Assembly (NCBI GenBank): GCA_913020435.1
Contig: CAJVZZ010000015.1
Span: 1-64,000 of the forward strand
Origin: an uncultured Flavobacteriales bacterium
GTDB lineage: Bacteria > Bacteroidota > Bacteroidia > Flavobacteriales_G > Salibacteraceae
Direction: 5' to 3'
DNA length: 64,000 nt
How positions within the stretch are numbered: the stretch's first letter is position 1; each line of letters starts with the position of its first letter. Of the stretch, positions 52,790 to 62,046 are shown in pieces. The position numbers and the translations under genes are program-made. The notes under the pieces were generated by a model that did not search any database, had not been told where the DNA came from, and saw nothing but the letters and a program-made list of their open reading frames with translations.

Positions 52790-55501
52790 ATGGATAAATA
52801 TTCTTACGTAGGTAATGGCGATGTAAACGCCCTAGAAGACCTATACAATCAATACCGAAACGATCCAGAATCAGTTGATTTTGGTTGGAAAAAATTTTTT
52901 GAAGGATTTGAGTTTTCGAAAACAACTTTCGACTCAGGTGGTGGAATCCCAGAGAATGTTCAAAAAGAATTTAAAGTACTACAGCTTATAAATGATTACC
53001 GTTCAAGGGGACATTTGTTCACTAAAACGAATCCAGTAAGAACTAGAAGGCAGTATAAGCCTACTTTAGAGATTGAGCATTATGGCTTTGGTCCAACAGA
53101 CTTAGATACTGTTTTTGATGCAGCTACCGAATTAGGATTACCACCTTCTAAGCTAAGCGTTATAGTCGATCATTTGATGGCTACTTATTGCGCTTCTATA
53201 GGGGTGGAGTATATGTACATTCGTAATCCGAAGGTTGTAAATTGGATCAAAGAAAAAATTGAACCAAACAAAAACACACCGAATTTTTCGAATGACGAAA
53301 AGATGGAAATCCTTACAAAACTCAATGAGGCTGTGGGTTTTGAAACTTTTTTGCACAAAAAATTTGTAGGTCAAAAGCGATTTTCGCTAGAAGGTGGAGA
53401 GTCGTTAATTCCAGCGCTAAATGCTTTGGTTGAGCATGGTGCTGAAATAGGAATAGAAGAATTTATTATTGGAATGGCGCATCGTGGAAGACTCAATGTG
53501 TTGACCAATATTTTCAATAAATCGTATGCCGATATTTTCACCGAGTTTGATGGTAAAGAATACGAAGACAATTTGTTTGATGGTGATGTAAAGTACCATC
53601 TAGGGTATTCCTGTGATATTGAGACTGATAGAGGTAAAAAAGTGCTCATGACGCTCTCCCCAAATCCTTCTCATTTAGAAGCAGTTGCGCCAGTTGTTGC
53701 TGGAATTGCTCGGGCAAAAATTGATGATTATTTGATTGAAGAGTCAAAGATTTGTCCAGTTATCATACATGGTGATGCTTCCATTGCGGGACAAGGAGTT
53801 GTTTACGAGTTAGCTCAAATGGCGGGTCTTGATGGATATAGAACTGGAGGAACGGTTCATATTGTAGTAAATAATCAAATAGGGTTTACCACAAACTATA
53901 TTGATGCCAGAACGAGTACCTACTGTACGGACATTGCAAAAGTTACTTTGTCTCCGGTTTTCCATGTGAATGGAGATGATGTTGAAGCGGTAGTGCACAC
54001 CATTAAACTGGCAACAGAATATCGCCAGAAGTTCAAAAAAGATATTTTTATCGATTTATTGTGCTATCGTAAGTATGGACACAATGAAGGCGATGAACCG
54101 CGTTTCACACAACCACTGCTTTACAAAGCGATTGCCACACACCCTAATCCAAGAGACATTTATTTGGAAAGTTTAATGGCTGAAGGAGTGCTTGGAGAAG
54201 ATGCTCAAAAGAATTTGGAAGCTGAGTTCAAGGTTATGCTTGAAATCGATCTTACAAGATCAAAAAAGAAAAAATTAGCTGTAATTACAAGTTTCTTAGA
54301 AAAGAATTGGGAAAACATTAGAGAATCAACGAGAGAAGATTTTAGAAAGTCTCCCATAACTGCGGTAACCAAGGCAAAGTTTAAGGCTATTGGTGAAAAA
54401 ATAACCGAATTGCCTACGGATCTGAATTTCTTCAAAAAAGTACAGCGACTTATGGGTGACCGTAGGAAAATGTTGGAAGAAGGAACTAAGTTAGACTGGG
54501 CGATGGGTGAGCTTATGGCTTATGCAACTTTATTGGACGAAGGCTTTAGTGTAAGAATTAGTGGTCAAGATGTTGAACGAGGAACTTTCTCTCATCGTCA
54601 TGCGGTCCTGAAAGTAGAAGATTCTGAACAAGAGTATATTCCTTTAAAATCGACTGAAAATGAAGGCGCAGATTTTAGCATTTACAACAGTTCTTTATCT
54701 GAGTATGCTGTGCTTGGTTTTGAATACGGTTATGCTATGGCAATGCCTAACACGTTACCGATTTGGGAAGCTCAATTTGGAGATTTTTTTAACGGTGCTC
54801 AAATAATTATTGATCAGTTTTTATCTGCTGCAGAAGACAAGTGGAAAGTAATGAATGGTCTGGTTATCTTATTGCCACACGGTTATGAGGGTCAAGGTGC
54901 TGAGCATTCTTCGGCTCGAATGGAACGTTGGTTGCAAGCAAACGCAGAGGATAATTTCCAAGTTGCAAATGCCACTACACCTGCAAACTATTTCCATTTA
55001 TTAAGAAGACAATTACATCGTCCAATTCGTAAACCATTAGTTGTTTTTACTCCTAAGAGTTTGTTGAGGTATCCTAAATGCGTTTCTTCTATTGAAGATT
55101 TTACAACAGGTGGATTTCAAGAAGTAATTGATGATCCTTTGGTGAAAGATAAATCGAAAGTGGAGAAAATTATGTTCTGTACCGGTAAGGTTTATTATGA
55201 TGTAATCGAAGAACGTGAAAAGCGTGGAAACGATAACATCGCATTTGTAAGAATGGAGCAATTATATCCAGTGCCTTACGAACAAATGGATAAGGTGATT
55301 GCTGGTTATAAAAATGTGAAGCAGAAATATTGGTTGCAAGAAGAACCAGAAAATATGGGCGCATGGTCTCATATTTTAAGACGTTTCCCAAAAGGCGATT
55401 TAGATTTGATAAGTAGAAAAAGTTCTGCTGCACCTGCAACGGGCTCTAGCAAAAGACATATTGCAAGGGTGGCTATGTTGATGGATGAAATTTTTAGTTA
55501 A
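52790..55501 (+). CDS. sucA: 2-oxoglutarate dehydrogenase, E1 component
   Basis: SucA is the thiamine-diphosphate E1 subunit that decarboxylates 2-oxoglutarate in the citric acid cycle. The 903-residue protein has the N-terminal segment YSYVGNGDVNALEDLYNQYR, the substrate-region GMAHRGRLNVL (about 227-237), HGDASIAGQGVVYE and the thiamine-binding GDDVEAVVHTIKLA block. The C-terminal transketolase half contains SGQDVERGTFSHRHAV and LPHGYEGQGAEHSSAR. Length is normal. It is followed after 22 nt by sucB, so E1 and E2 are one operon. The E3 subunit is not in the window. Confidence 0.97.
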   Translation: MDKYSYVGNGDVNALEDLYNQYRNDPESVDFGWKKFFEGFEFSKTTFDSGGGIPENVQKEFKVLQLINDYRSRGHLFTKTNPVRTRRQYKPTLEIEHYGFGPTDLDTVFDAATELGLPPSKLSVIVDHLMATYCASIGVEYMYIRNPKVVNWIKEKIEPNKNTPNFSNDEKMEILTKLNEAVGFETFLHKKFVGQKRFSLEGGESLIPALNALVEHGAEIGIEEFIIGMAHRGRLNVLTNIFNKSYADIFTEFDGKEYEDNLFDGDVKYHLGYSCDIETDRGKKVLMTLSPNPSHLEAVAPVVAGIARAKIDDYLIEESKICPVIIHGDASIAGQGVVYELAQMAGLDGYRTGGTVHIVVNNQIGFTTNYIDARTSTYCTDIAKVTLSPVFHVNGDDVEAVVHTIKLATEYRQKFKKDIFIDLLCYRKYGHNEGDEPRFTQPLLYKAIATHPNPRDIYLESLMAEGVLGEDAQKNLEAEFKVMLEIDLTRSKKKKLAVITSFLEKNWENIRESTREDFRKSPITAVTKAKFKAIGEKITELPTDLNFFKKVQRLMGDRRKMLEEGTKLDWAMGELMAYATLLDEGFSVRISGQDVERGTFSHRHAVLKVEDSEQEYIPLKSTENEGADFSIYNSSLSEYAVLGFEYGYAMAMPNTLPIWEAQFGDFFNGAQIIIDQFLSAAEDKWKVMNGLVILLPHGYEGQGAEHSSARMERWLQANAEDNFQVANATTPANYFHLLRRQLHRPIRKPLVVFTPKSLLRYPKCVSSIEDFTTGGFQEVIDDPLVKDKSKVEKIMFCTGKVYYDVIEEREKRGNDNIAFVRMEQLYPVPYEQMDKVIAGYKNVKQKYWLQEEPENMGAWSHILRRFPKGDLDLISRKSSAAPATGSSKRHIARVAMLMDEIFS

Positions 55502-55523
55502 TACTTAGAATAAAGAAAATATA

Positions 55524-56765
55524 ATGGTAAAAGAAATGAAAATCCCTTCTCCTGGGGAATCAATTACCGAAGTAGAAATTGCTTCTTGGATGGTGGAAGA
55601 CGGCGAATATGTTGAAGTAGATCAACCTATTGCCGAAATCGATTCTGATAAAGCTACGCTTGAGTTAAACGCGGAATTTGCTGGAACGATTAAACTTATT
55701 GCCGAAGAAGGTGATGCAGTGGCTGTGGGCAGTGTTGTTTGTTCAATAGACACGAGTGCTGAAGCACCCGAAAAAGCGCCAGTAGTTGCTGCTGAAGCAC
55801 CTAAGGCACCAGTCCAGAAGGAAGTGCCTAAAGCTGTCGAAAAAGAGGCTGCTGTTGAAGATATAGCTAACGTTAAAGCAACTCCATTGGCGAAGGGAAT
55901 GATGAAAGGCAATAACGTCAAATCATCATCTGTTAGCGGAAGTGGAGCAAACGGAAGAATAACCCGGAGCGATGTTGAGGCGTACATTGCAGGTGGAGTA
56001 GATGTTTCTGAGGTAATGCAAGGCTGGGGAGGAACTCGTGGTTCTGAGCGTAAGAAAATGTCCATGCTTCGAAGAAAAGTTGCACAGCGATTAGTCGCTG
56101 TTAAACAAGAAACGGCAATGCTAACTACGTTCAACGAGATTGACATGAGCTTTGTAATGGATTTGCGTAAGAAATACAAAGAAGCATTTAGAGAAAAGCA
56201 CGGTGTGAATTTAGGATTCATGTCATTCTTTACAAAAGCTTGTACTGAAGCACTAAGATTATATCCAGCTGTAAATGGAATGATCGATGGCGATAATATG
56301 ATCTTTCATGATTATGCTGATGTTGGTATTGCAGTAAGTTCTCCAAAAGGACTTATGGTACCAGTTGTGCGCAATGCAGAGCAAATGTCACTGGCCGAAA
56401 TCGAAGGAGATATCAAACGTCTAGCGATAAAAGCGAGAGACGGTAAATTGAGTATTGACGAAATGACTGGAGGTACATTTACCATAACTAATGGTGGCGT
56501 ATTTGGGTCTATGCTAAGCACTCCGATTATCAATCCTCCACAATCTGCAATTTTAGGCATGCACAATATTGTTGAGCGTCCAATTGCTGTAAATGGAGCG
56601 GTAGTTATTCGTCCGATTATGTACATAGCATTGTCTTACGATCACCGAATTATCGACGGTAAAGAATCGGTTTCTTTCTTGTATAAAGTGAAAGAAATGA
56701 TTGAAAACCCAATGAAATTAATGTTTGGTGCCAAGGAACCTGAAGAGGTATTGTTGGGATTGTAA
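55524..56765 (+). CDS. sucB: 2-oxoglutarate dehydrogenase, E2 component (dihydrolipoyl succinyltransferase)
   Basis: SucB forms the core of the complex and passes the succinyl group to coenzyme A. The 413-residue protein has one N-terminal lipoyl domain with K43 in DSDKATLE, a Pro/Ala-rich linker (about 75-115), an E3-binding domain (about 117-152, [11 protein letters not shown]) and the catalytic acyltransferase domain. The catalytic His374 and Asp378 lie in DHRIIDG. LipB at 32985 would lipoylate K43. It lies 22 nt after sucA and ends at a strong terminator. Confidence 0.97.
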   Translation: MVKEMKIPSPGESITEVEIASWMVEDGEYVEVDQPIAEIDSDKATLELNAEFAGTIKLIAEEGDAVAVGSVVCSIDTSAEAPEKAPVVAAEAPKAPVQKEVPKAVEKEAAVEDIANVKATPLAKGMMKGNNVKSSSVSGSGANGRITRSDVEAYIAGGVDVSEVMQGWGGTRGSERKKMSMLRRKVAQRLVAVKQETAMLTTFNEIDMSFVMDLRKKYKEAFREKHGVNLGFMSFFTKACTEALRLYPAVNGMIDGDNMIFHDYADVGIAVSSPKGLMVPVVRNAEQMSLAEIEGDIKRLAIKARDGKLSIDEMTGGTFTITNGGVFGSMLSTPIINPPQSAILGMHNIVERPIAVNGAVVIRPIMYIALSYDHRIIDGKESVSFLYKVKEMIENPMKLMFGAKEPEEVLLGL

Positions 56766-56790
56766 ACCGATTTTAAATATTGAAAATAAG

Positions 56791-56817
56791 AAAGCCGCTT
56801 TTAAGCGGCTTTTTTTG
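56791..56817 (+). terminator. Terminator of sucAB
   Basis: AAAGCCGC (56791-56798) and GCGGCTTT (56805-56812) form the stem, then a T run to 56817. The convergent DUF1232 gene ends at 56835. Confidence 0.9.
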
Positions 56818-56834
56818 TGCGTAGTTTTTTAATT

Positions 56835-57206
56835 CTACTTTATTGGGTCAATCTTTTTTGGAAACCAACTGCGTAACTTGTCATTTGCCTTTCTTATGTG
56901 TTCTTCTTTGATTTGTTTTCTGATACTCGAGTAAACTAACATTACCACACCAAAATCATCAGCATAACCAACAAGCGGAGTAATATCGGGGATGGCATCT
57001 ATTAGAGAAATAAAATACCCAAGGGCCGCATAAATTTTCAATTTATCAGCTTTAGCAGTCTCGGAGTCGGCAGCAACATAATAGAGTTGTAAGGCATGGA
57101 CTATAATATCTTCTCCCGCCTTTAAACCATAATTTTTGACTTTGTCCCAAAATGAATCTTCCGAATATTCTTCCTCGTAATCTTTGTTTTCAATTTTGTC
57201 TGTCAT
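56835..57206 (-). CDS. YkvA/DUF1232 family protein
   Basis: The 123-residue protein shows the YkvA-type DUF1232 core in residues 45-105: KIYAALGYFISLIDAIPDIT, followed by PLVGYADDFGVVMLVYSSI, with two hydrophobic helical segments. The polar N-terminus is acidic. It is probably a small membrane-associated protein of unknown function. The family is common in Bacteroidota. It lies 140 nt from lptB with no linkage obvious. Confidence 0.88.
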   Translation of the reverse strand: MTDKIENKDYEEEYSEDSFWDKVKNYGLKAGEDIIVHALQLYYVAADSETAKADKLKIYAALGYFISLIDAIPDITPLVGYADDFGVVMLVYSSIRKQIKEEHIRKANDKLRSWFPKKIDPIK

Positions 57207-57347
57207 ACTTTAATATTTGAAGTCTAATTTCGCTCTATATTGTAAGGTAAGTGCAACTATTGCTAAGGGAATAATGCCAATAGAGCAAATGCAATGAATG
57301 TATCACAAAACGATAGAGTTAAGAATATTAGAATTTTGTACCCAACC

Positions 57348-58079
57348 CTAAACCTTCTTCTTCAATTCGAAATTTTGACCTAAATAAACACGTTTCACCT
57401 GCTCATCTGAGGCAAGTTCCTCTGCTGTTCCTGCTTTTAGAATATCCCCTTCAAAAAGCAGATAAGCACGATCGGTAATCGAAAGCGTTTCTTGTACGTT
57501 ATGGTCAGTAATCAGAATTCCAATATTCTTGTCTCGAAGTTTGTAAATAATGGTTTGAATATCCTCCACCGCAATAGGGTCAACACCTGCAAAAGGTTCA
57601 TCCAGCAAAATAAATTTTGGATCTACTGCCAGTGCTCTTGCAATTTCGGTACGTCGTCGTTCGCCACCAGAAAGTAAATCGCCGCGATTTTTCCGTACAT
57701 GACCTAGGCTAAATTCATCGATCAGTGAATCTAGTTTTATCTTTTGTTCTTTTTTGGAAAGGTTGGTCATTTGTAAAACGGCAAGTATGTTATCCTCAAC
57801 GCTCAATTTTCGAAATACGCTAGCTTCTTGAGGTAAATAGCCAATTCCTTTTTGGGCACGTTTGTACATGGCCAGGGACGTAATGTCTTCGTCATCTAAA
57901 TAAATAGTTCCCGCATTTGGTTTTACAAGTCCAACAATCATATAGAAGGAAGTTGTTTTTCCGGCACCATTTGGTCCTAATAAACCAACGATTTCGCCTT
58001 GAGAAACCTCAATACTTACTCCTTTAACAACCGTTCGGCTTTTGTACTTTTTTATTAGATTATCGGCTCTTAGCTTCAT
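57348..58079 (-). CDS. lptB: LPS export ABC transporter ATP-binding protein
   Basis: LptB is the ATPase that drives lipopolysaccharide transport by LptFG from the inner membrane to the outer membrane. The 243 residues carry the Walker [10 protein letters not shown] (residues 34-42), the Q-loop in YLPQEASVF, the signature LSGGERRR, the Walker [13 protein letters not shown] and the H-loop TDHNVQET. The pattern is that of LptB and not another ABC subunit. It follows the DUF5686 gene after 9 nt on the minus strand, in a run with tatC. Confidence 0.95.
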   Translation of the reverse strand: MKLRADNLIKKYKSRTVVKGVSIEVSQGEIVGLLGPNGAGKTTSFYMIVGLVKPNAGTIYLDDEDITSLAMYKRAQKGIGYLPQEASVFRKLSVEDNILAVLQMTNLSKKEQKIKLDSLIDEFSLGHVRKNRGDLLSGGERRRTEIARALAVDPKFILLDEPFAGVDPIAVEDIQTIIYKLRDKNIGILITDHNVQETLSITDRAYLLFEGDILKAGTAEELASDEQVKRVYLGQNFELKKKV

Positions 58080-58088
58080 GGAACAAAC

Positions 58089-60569
58089 TTAGAATGTAAA
58101 TTGTAAAGAAAGCGAAGCTCCGAAATTTCGGGCAGCACTTTGCGATTTATCCTTGTTTAAATTGGTTAAACGATACATAAAATCAACTCGAAGGACTTTA
58201 AAAATGTTTTCTATGCCCATTCCAGACTCAAAGTAAGGCTTTGGAAGCGCGGTTAGTGAATTTGGAAATTCCATTACATTCTGGTTTTCGGGTCGTAAAG
58301 AGCCAGCAACACCTTTTAACCAGACTAATTCACGCCACTGCAATCGACGCATGAGCGGAATTTTATTTAGGAATAACCCATTGAAGTGGTGGGTGATTAT
58401 TCCTTGGATATATTCATCCGATGCATACTCTAAAAAGTTCATGAGATTAAATGCCAAAGGATCGTAGAAGAAGGTTTCGTTACCATTGTGTAGCTCCAAA
58501 ATAGGGAAAGGAACTTGTCCCCAAATTTTTCCATAACCGGCATGGTAGACACTGTATCCTAGTGGATTTATAAAGATTTTATCTTGTATGGATAAATAGA
58601 TTTTCTGGTATTCATATTGACTTCCAAATGCTCCTTTAATCCCAAAAGTTGCTCTCAAATTAATAATCGGATACATGGAGCTGAGCGAATAACGATCGAA
58701 TGCGCCCAGCACATATTTTTCACGCAAGGCAAAGTGTGTGTTGATTTTTATTTCCGATATTTTGAGTCGATTTAATTCATTGTCTCCTGTTGTATCAGGG
58801 TCTATGTCAAAAGTTAAAGAGGGAGTAACCGATCGCAATTGTCGGTGATCAAAAATTAATTCATTAGAAAGCGCCTCGGAATACCAATGCTCAAACCCGA
58901 CTTTGAATTGTTCGATACCATTCAATCGATTTGCCGGTCTAGCTCTAAAAAACGATGCAAGAATATTGTCTTGTTGGTCATTATTCTCACTAGTGCCCAT
59001 TTGCATTATGTCATTCCTGTAATCGAGATGGAGCATGGTCCACGTTTTCCTGTTTAGAAAAATATCAGTGCCCAGCCCATATTTAAATTGGTTGTCTCGT
59101 GTACCGTATGCTAAGTATCCACGCAGTCTAATTTGTTCAGTGAATCCATTTAAGGTGCGAACACCCATTTTGAAACGGTGCCCCTCAACTGGGTTGTAAC
59201 TGTAAACATTGAAATAAGGGCCCAGTTCAATTTTCTCAAACTCTTTGAACCCTGTGGTAACGATCTTTATTACGTCCACATAGGTTTTAAAAGCCGGAAC
59301 AGACTTTAGGGTATCTACCATATGGTACACAGCAATCTCATTGGCCGAAAGTTCTTCGTGTCTAGTGGAGTCCCAATAAACATCTGTTTTTTTATCTGCG
59401 TCGTCAGCTACAGAGATATTTGTTCCATCAGCATAGAACTCATTATCGCGGGGTTTATTGACAACAAAATCTTTATAGGTGGACGTTTTTCTACCATAGA
59501 AACCAATTGTTTTTTCAGCCAAATTGAAATCCACCAACAAAAAATCTTTCGTTAGCATCCAAACTTCTCGTTCAACCTGATTGTAATCTTGTTCGATTTT
59601 AAGTTCGCGCACAAAGTTGATATTTGCGTTTTTACTAATGGTTGCTTCAACTCTTTTTACGGCGTAAGTTGTATCCGCAATCCATAGATGGCCACTGAAG
59701 TTGAGCTCATATTCACGACGCGGAATATATTTGATTTTATAGCATTTATGGTTATCGATATCCATACTGTCCAATAAATAGTAATGGTAGGAAATGGATC
59801 CTAAGTTTGCAATCGGTGACACAAAACTCTTGTTGAAGATCATTATGTAATTGTCGTAGATATTTATATTTTGATACATATCACCCAAAAACTGTTGTAA
59901 GCTCTCATTCTCTAACCCCGATATCTTAGTTGCTTTAATTATTTCTTTTTTTCGTTTTGGAATTCTAGTGAAATAATAATTGGACATCGATTCGGTCATT
60001 AAAATCGGTAGATATGGGCTATTGTCTGTAGTATCTAAATAGTCGAAAATGAATTTAAAAGGTTTCCATGCTTTACGATTTTTAAAATCTTCGTCAATGT
60101 TGTTCAAGTCAAACTCTACCTTGTTATACACCTCATACTCATAGGCATCCAGTTTTTTTCGATCGTTTATTTTTTTATTAGCGACCACTTTTTCCATAAG
60201 AGCTACAGCAGGATCTACATACTGTTTATCTGCGATAACGACTACTTCAGACAATTCTTGAGCGCCAGATTGCATTGCGAAGTTTAAGGTTTGGTTTTCG
60301 TCTTTCTCTACTTTCAAAGACATTAACTTGTATCCCACAAAAGATGCAGATAGAGAGTCCGTTGCGTAGTAAGTTTCTAAAGAAAAGTTTCCATCTAAAT
60401 CGGTGGTGGTTCCAATTTTAGAGTTTTTGAACGCGACATTTACAAAAGGGAGCGACTCCTTAGTTTCAGTGTCAAATACTTTACCCTTGATAATGGTTTT
60501 TTGGCTAAACAGAGATGTACCAAAACCTACAATGAACAAGGTTAATAATAGACGTTTTAATTTACTCAA
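58089..60569 (-). CDS. DUF5686 / carboxypeptidase-like regulatory domain outer-membrane protein
   Basis: The 826-residue protein has a signal peptide (residues 1-22, GTSLFSQK), an N-terminal carboxypeptidase-regulatory-like domain (about 26-110, KGKVFDTETKESLPFVNVAF, VGYKLMSLKVEK) and a long C-terminal region rich in beta strands ending in GASLSLQFTF. The family is DUF5686, predicted outer-membrane barrels that appear in Bacteroidota and resemble TonB-dependent receptor-like surface proteins. It is 12 nt after tatC and 9 nt before lptB, so expressed with an export and an LPS-transport gene. The exact role is unknown. Confidence 0.88.
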   Translation of the reverse strand: MSKLKRLLLTLFIVGFGTSLFSQKTIIKGKVFDTETKESLPFVNVAFKNSKIGTTTDLDGNFSLETYYATDSLSASFVGYKLMSLKVEKDENQTLNFAMQSGAQELSEVVVIADKQYVDPAVALMEKVVANKKINDRKKLDAYEYEVYNKVEFDLNNIDEDFKNRKAWKPFKFIFDYLDTTDNSPYLPILMTESMSNYYFTRIPKRKKEIIKATKISGLENESLQQFLGDMYQNINIYDNYIMIFNKSFVSPIANLGSISYHYYLLDSMDIDNHKCYKIKYIPRREYELNFSGHLWIADTTYAVKRVEATISKNANINFVRELKIEQDYNQVEREVWMLTKDFLLVDFNLAEKTIGFYGRKTSTYKDFVVNKPRDNEFYADGTNISVADDADKKTDVYWDSTRHEELSANEIAVYHMVDTLKSVPAFKTYVDVIKIVTTGFKEFEKIELGPYFNVYSYNPVEGHRFKMGVRTLNGFTEQIRLRGYLAYGTRDNQFKYGLGTDIFLNRKTWTMLHLDYRNDIMQMGTSENNDQQDNILASFFRARPANRLNGIEQFKVGFEHWYSEALSNELIFDHRQLRSVTPSLTFDIDPDTTGDNELNRLKISEIKINTHFALREKYVLGAFDRYSLSSMYPIINLRATFGIKGAFGSQYEYQKIYLSIQDKIFINPLGYSVYHAGYGKIWGQVPFPILELHNGNETFFYDPLAFNLMNFLEYASDEYIQGIITHHFNGLFLNKIPLMRRLQWRELVWLKGVAGSLRPENQNVMEFPNSLTALPKPYFESGMGIENIFKVLRVDFMYRLTNLNKDKSQSAARNFGASLSLQFTF

Positions 60570-60581
60570 AAGGTGCGTGTG

Positions 60582-61439
60582 TTACAATGCTTTTTTCAAT
60601 GCTTTTTTCTCGATTCGAGCAGAGATAAAAATACTGATTTCGTAGAGTACTATTAACGGAAGAGTAACTAAAAATTGGCTAAAAACATCTGGGGGAGTTA
60701 TGATTGCCGAAAGTACCAATGCACCAACGAATGCATGTTTTCTAAATTTCCTAAGAATAAGCGGCGAAAGAATTCCTAGCTTAGTAAGTACCAACACTAC
60801 AACAGGCAATTGGAAAACGAATCCGCAAGCTAAAACCACAGTGGTAACAGTACTAATGTAGGTGCCGAGAGTAGGCATGTTTTGAACAGACTCACTTACC
60901 GAATAGGTCAAGAAAAAATTGACCGAAAGCGGGCTTATTACGAAATAACCGAACAAGACTCCAATAAAAAATAAAAGAGAAACCGTAAAAACAGCACCAC
61001 GTACATTGTTTCGTTCACCATCTTTTAACCCTGGAGAAACAAACCTCCAGATCTCCCAAAAAACATATGGAAAGGCTACAATGAGTCCCACTACTATACT
61101 GGTCATAATATGAGAGGTAAACTGGCCAGCCATATTTATATTCTGCAATTGAGGCATGTTTTGCCCAATACAAAGTGTATCAGCACCAAAAATTGATGGT
61201 ATCAGTTCATTCAGTTTTAAGGATACCCTGCAAAGCAAGCGAAAGGTTAAAAAATCGCTATTTTTTGGCCCTAGAATAATTCCGTCAAAAACAAACTTTT
61301 TGTTGATGAAAGCAATTACACCCAGAGATATAATGGCAATAGCGGAACGCATAATATGCCAGCGTAACTCTTCCAAATGGTCAAGAAAAGACATCTCTTC
61401 TTTTGGTATCTCGATGTTTTCTGATCTTTCTTCTGTCAT
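60582..61439 (-). CDS. tatC: Twin-arginine translocase subunit TatC
   Basis: TatC is the membrane receptor that recognises twin-arginine signal peptides of folded proteins for export. The 285-residue protein has six membrane helices and the typical N-terminal SFLDHLEELRWHIMRS motif, the conserved PYVFWEIWRFVSPGL block and the C-terminal FSQFLVTLPLIVLYE. It starts the run tatC-DUF5686-lptB, with 12 and 9 nt between genes. A TATATTTG -7 element is at 61456-61463 (minus strand), with TTC 17 nt further upstream. Confidence 0.96.
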   Translation of the reverse strand: MTEERSENIEIPKEEMSFLDHLEELRWHIMRSAIAIISLGVIAFINKKFVFDGIILGPKNSDFLTFRLLCRVSLKLNELIPSIFGADTLCIGQNMPQLQNINMAGQFTSHIMTSIVVGLIVAFPYVFWEIWRFVSPGLKDGERNNVRGAVFTVSLLFFIGVLFGYFVISPLSVNFFLTYSVSESVQNMPTLGTYISTVTTVVLACGFVFQLPVVVLVLTKLGILSPLILRKFRKHAFVGALVLSAIITPPDVFSQFLVTLPLIVLYEISIFISARIEKKALKKAL

Positions 61440-61455
61440 GTCTTTTGCAATGCAG

Positions 61456-61463
61456 CAAATATA
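61456..61463 (-). promoter_or_regulatory. Candidate -7 element of the tatC operon
   Basis: TATATTTG on the minus strand fits TAnnTTTG, with TTC 17 nt upstream. The ATG at 61439 is 16 nt downstream. Confidence 0.45.
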
Positions 61464-61575
61464 GACGTTTGAGTACCTAGGAACTTGAAGATTTAGGGAG
61501 ATATTGTTTTATCTAATCAAAAAAAACTGTTAATGAAATAGCTTGACTTACAAGTTGTTATACTTTTACATTTCT

Positions 61576-61995
61576 ATGAAAATGATTAAGGAACTAGTTA
61601 TGGCGTTTTTGTTTGTTGGGTTGCTTTCTTGCTCAACACAAAATGCATCGGTTGATCCAGCTGAAATCAATGACAACGAAGTTCATTTAGAGTTGGTTAT
61701 TAAGAGTAATTATTTTTTTAATCAAGAGGAGAATAAGCCTTTTATCGAAGGAGTAGATTTAGTGCAGCACTATGACACTAAGTTGTTGGTTAAGGTAGAT
61801 GTTAATCAGGTAGATTTAGAAACCGTAAAAAGAATTTTGAACTCAAAAGGATTTAAGGTTTTAAAGCAATATAAAAAAGAGTCTACGAATTCTAAACAAT
61901 CACTTGCTAAACAACGCGATGTGGGAGGTAGAATTGAAATTCCGGAAATTACTTTTCCAAATATTTTTAAGGCACTTGTAGTGTTTTATAGATAG
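61576..61995 (+). CDS. Small hypothetical lipoprotein
   Basis: The 139-residue product has a lipoprotein signal (residues 1-19, FLFVGLLSC; the lipid Cys is about 19) and a mature part with alternating strand-like stretches (VHLELVIKSNYFF, LLVKVDVNQVDLETVKRIL). I do not recognise a family. The ATG at 61576 is chosen because the lipoprotein signal starts there; a TTG at 61543 would add a few residues. A TACTTTTA sequence (61561-61568) is a near match to the -7 element. It is followed by ctaA after 51 nt. Confidence 0.7.
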   Translation: MKMIKELVMAFLFVGLLSCSTQNASVDPAEINDNEVHLELVIKSNYFFNQEENKPFIEGVDLVQHYDTKLLVKVDVNQVDLETVKRILNSKGFKVLKQYKKESTNSKQSLAKQRDVGGRIEIPEITFPNIFKALVVFYR

Positions 61996-62024
61996 AATTA
62001 CACATCACATCAACCTTCCCGAAT

Positions 62025-62032
62025 TAGCTTTG
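62025..62032 (+). promoter_or_regulatory. Candidate -7 element of ctaA
   Basis: TAGCTTTG matches TAnnTTTG and ends 14 nt before the ATG at 62047. No TTG lies at the right distance. Confidence 0.4.
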
Positions 62033-62046
62033 TTTTTTAAGTAAGT

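Noticed and set aside
55622-56221. 199-codon antisense frame inside sucB
   Set aside because: It is opposite the Ala/Pro/Val-rich linker and lipoyl domain of sucB, whose codon pattern opens the opposite frame. The translated sequence is low-complexity and unlike any protein.
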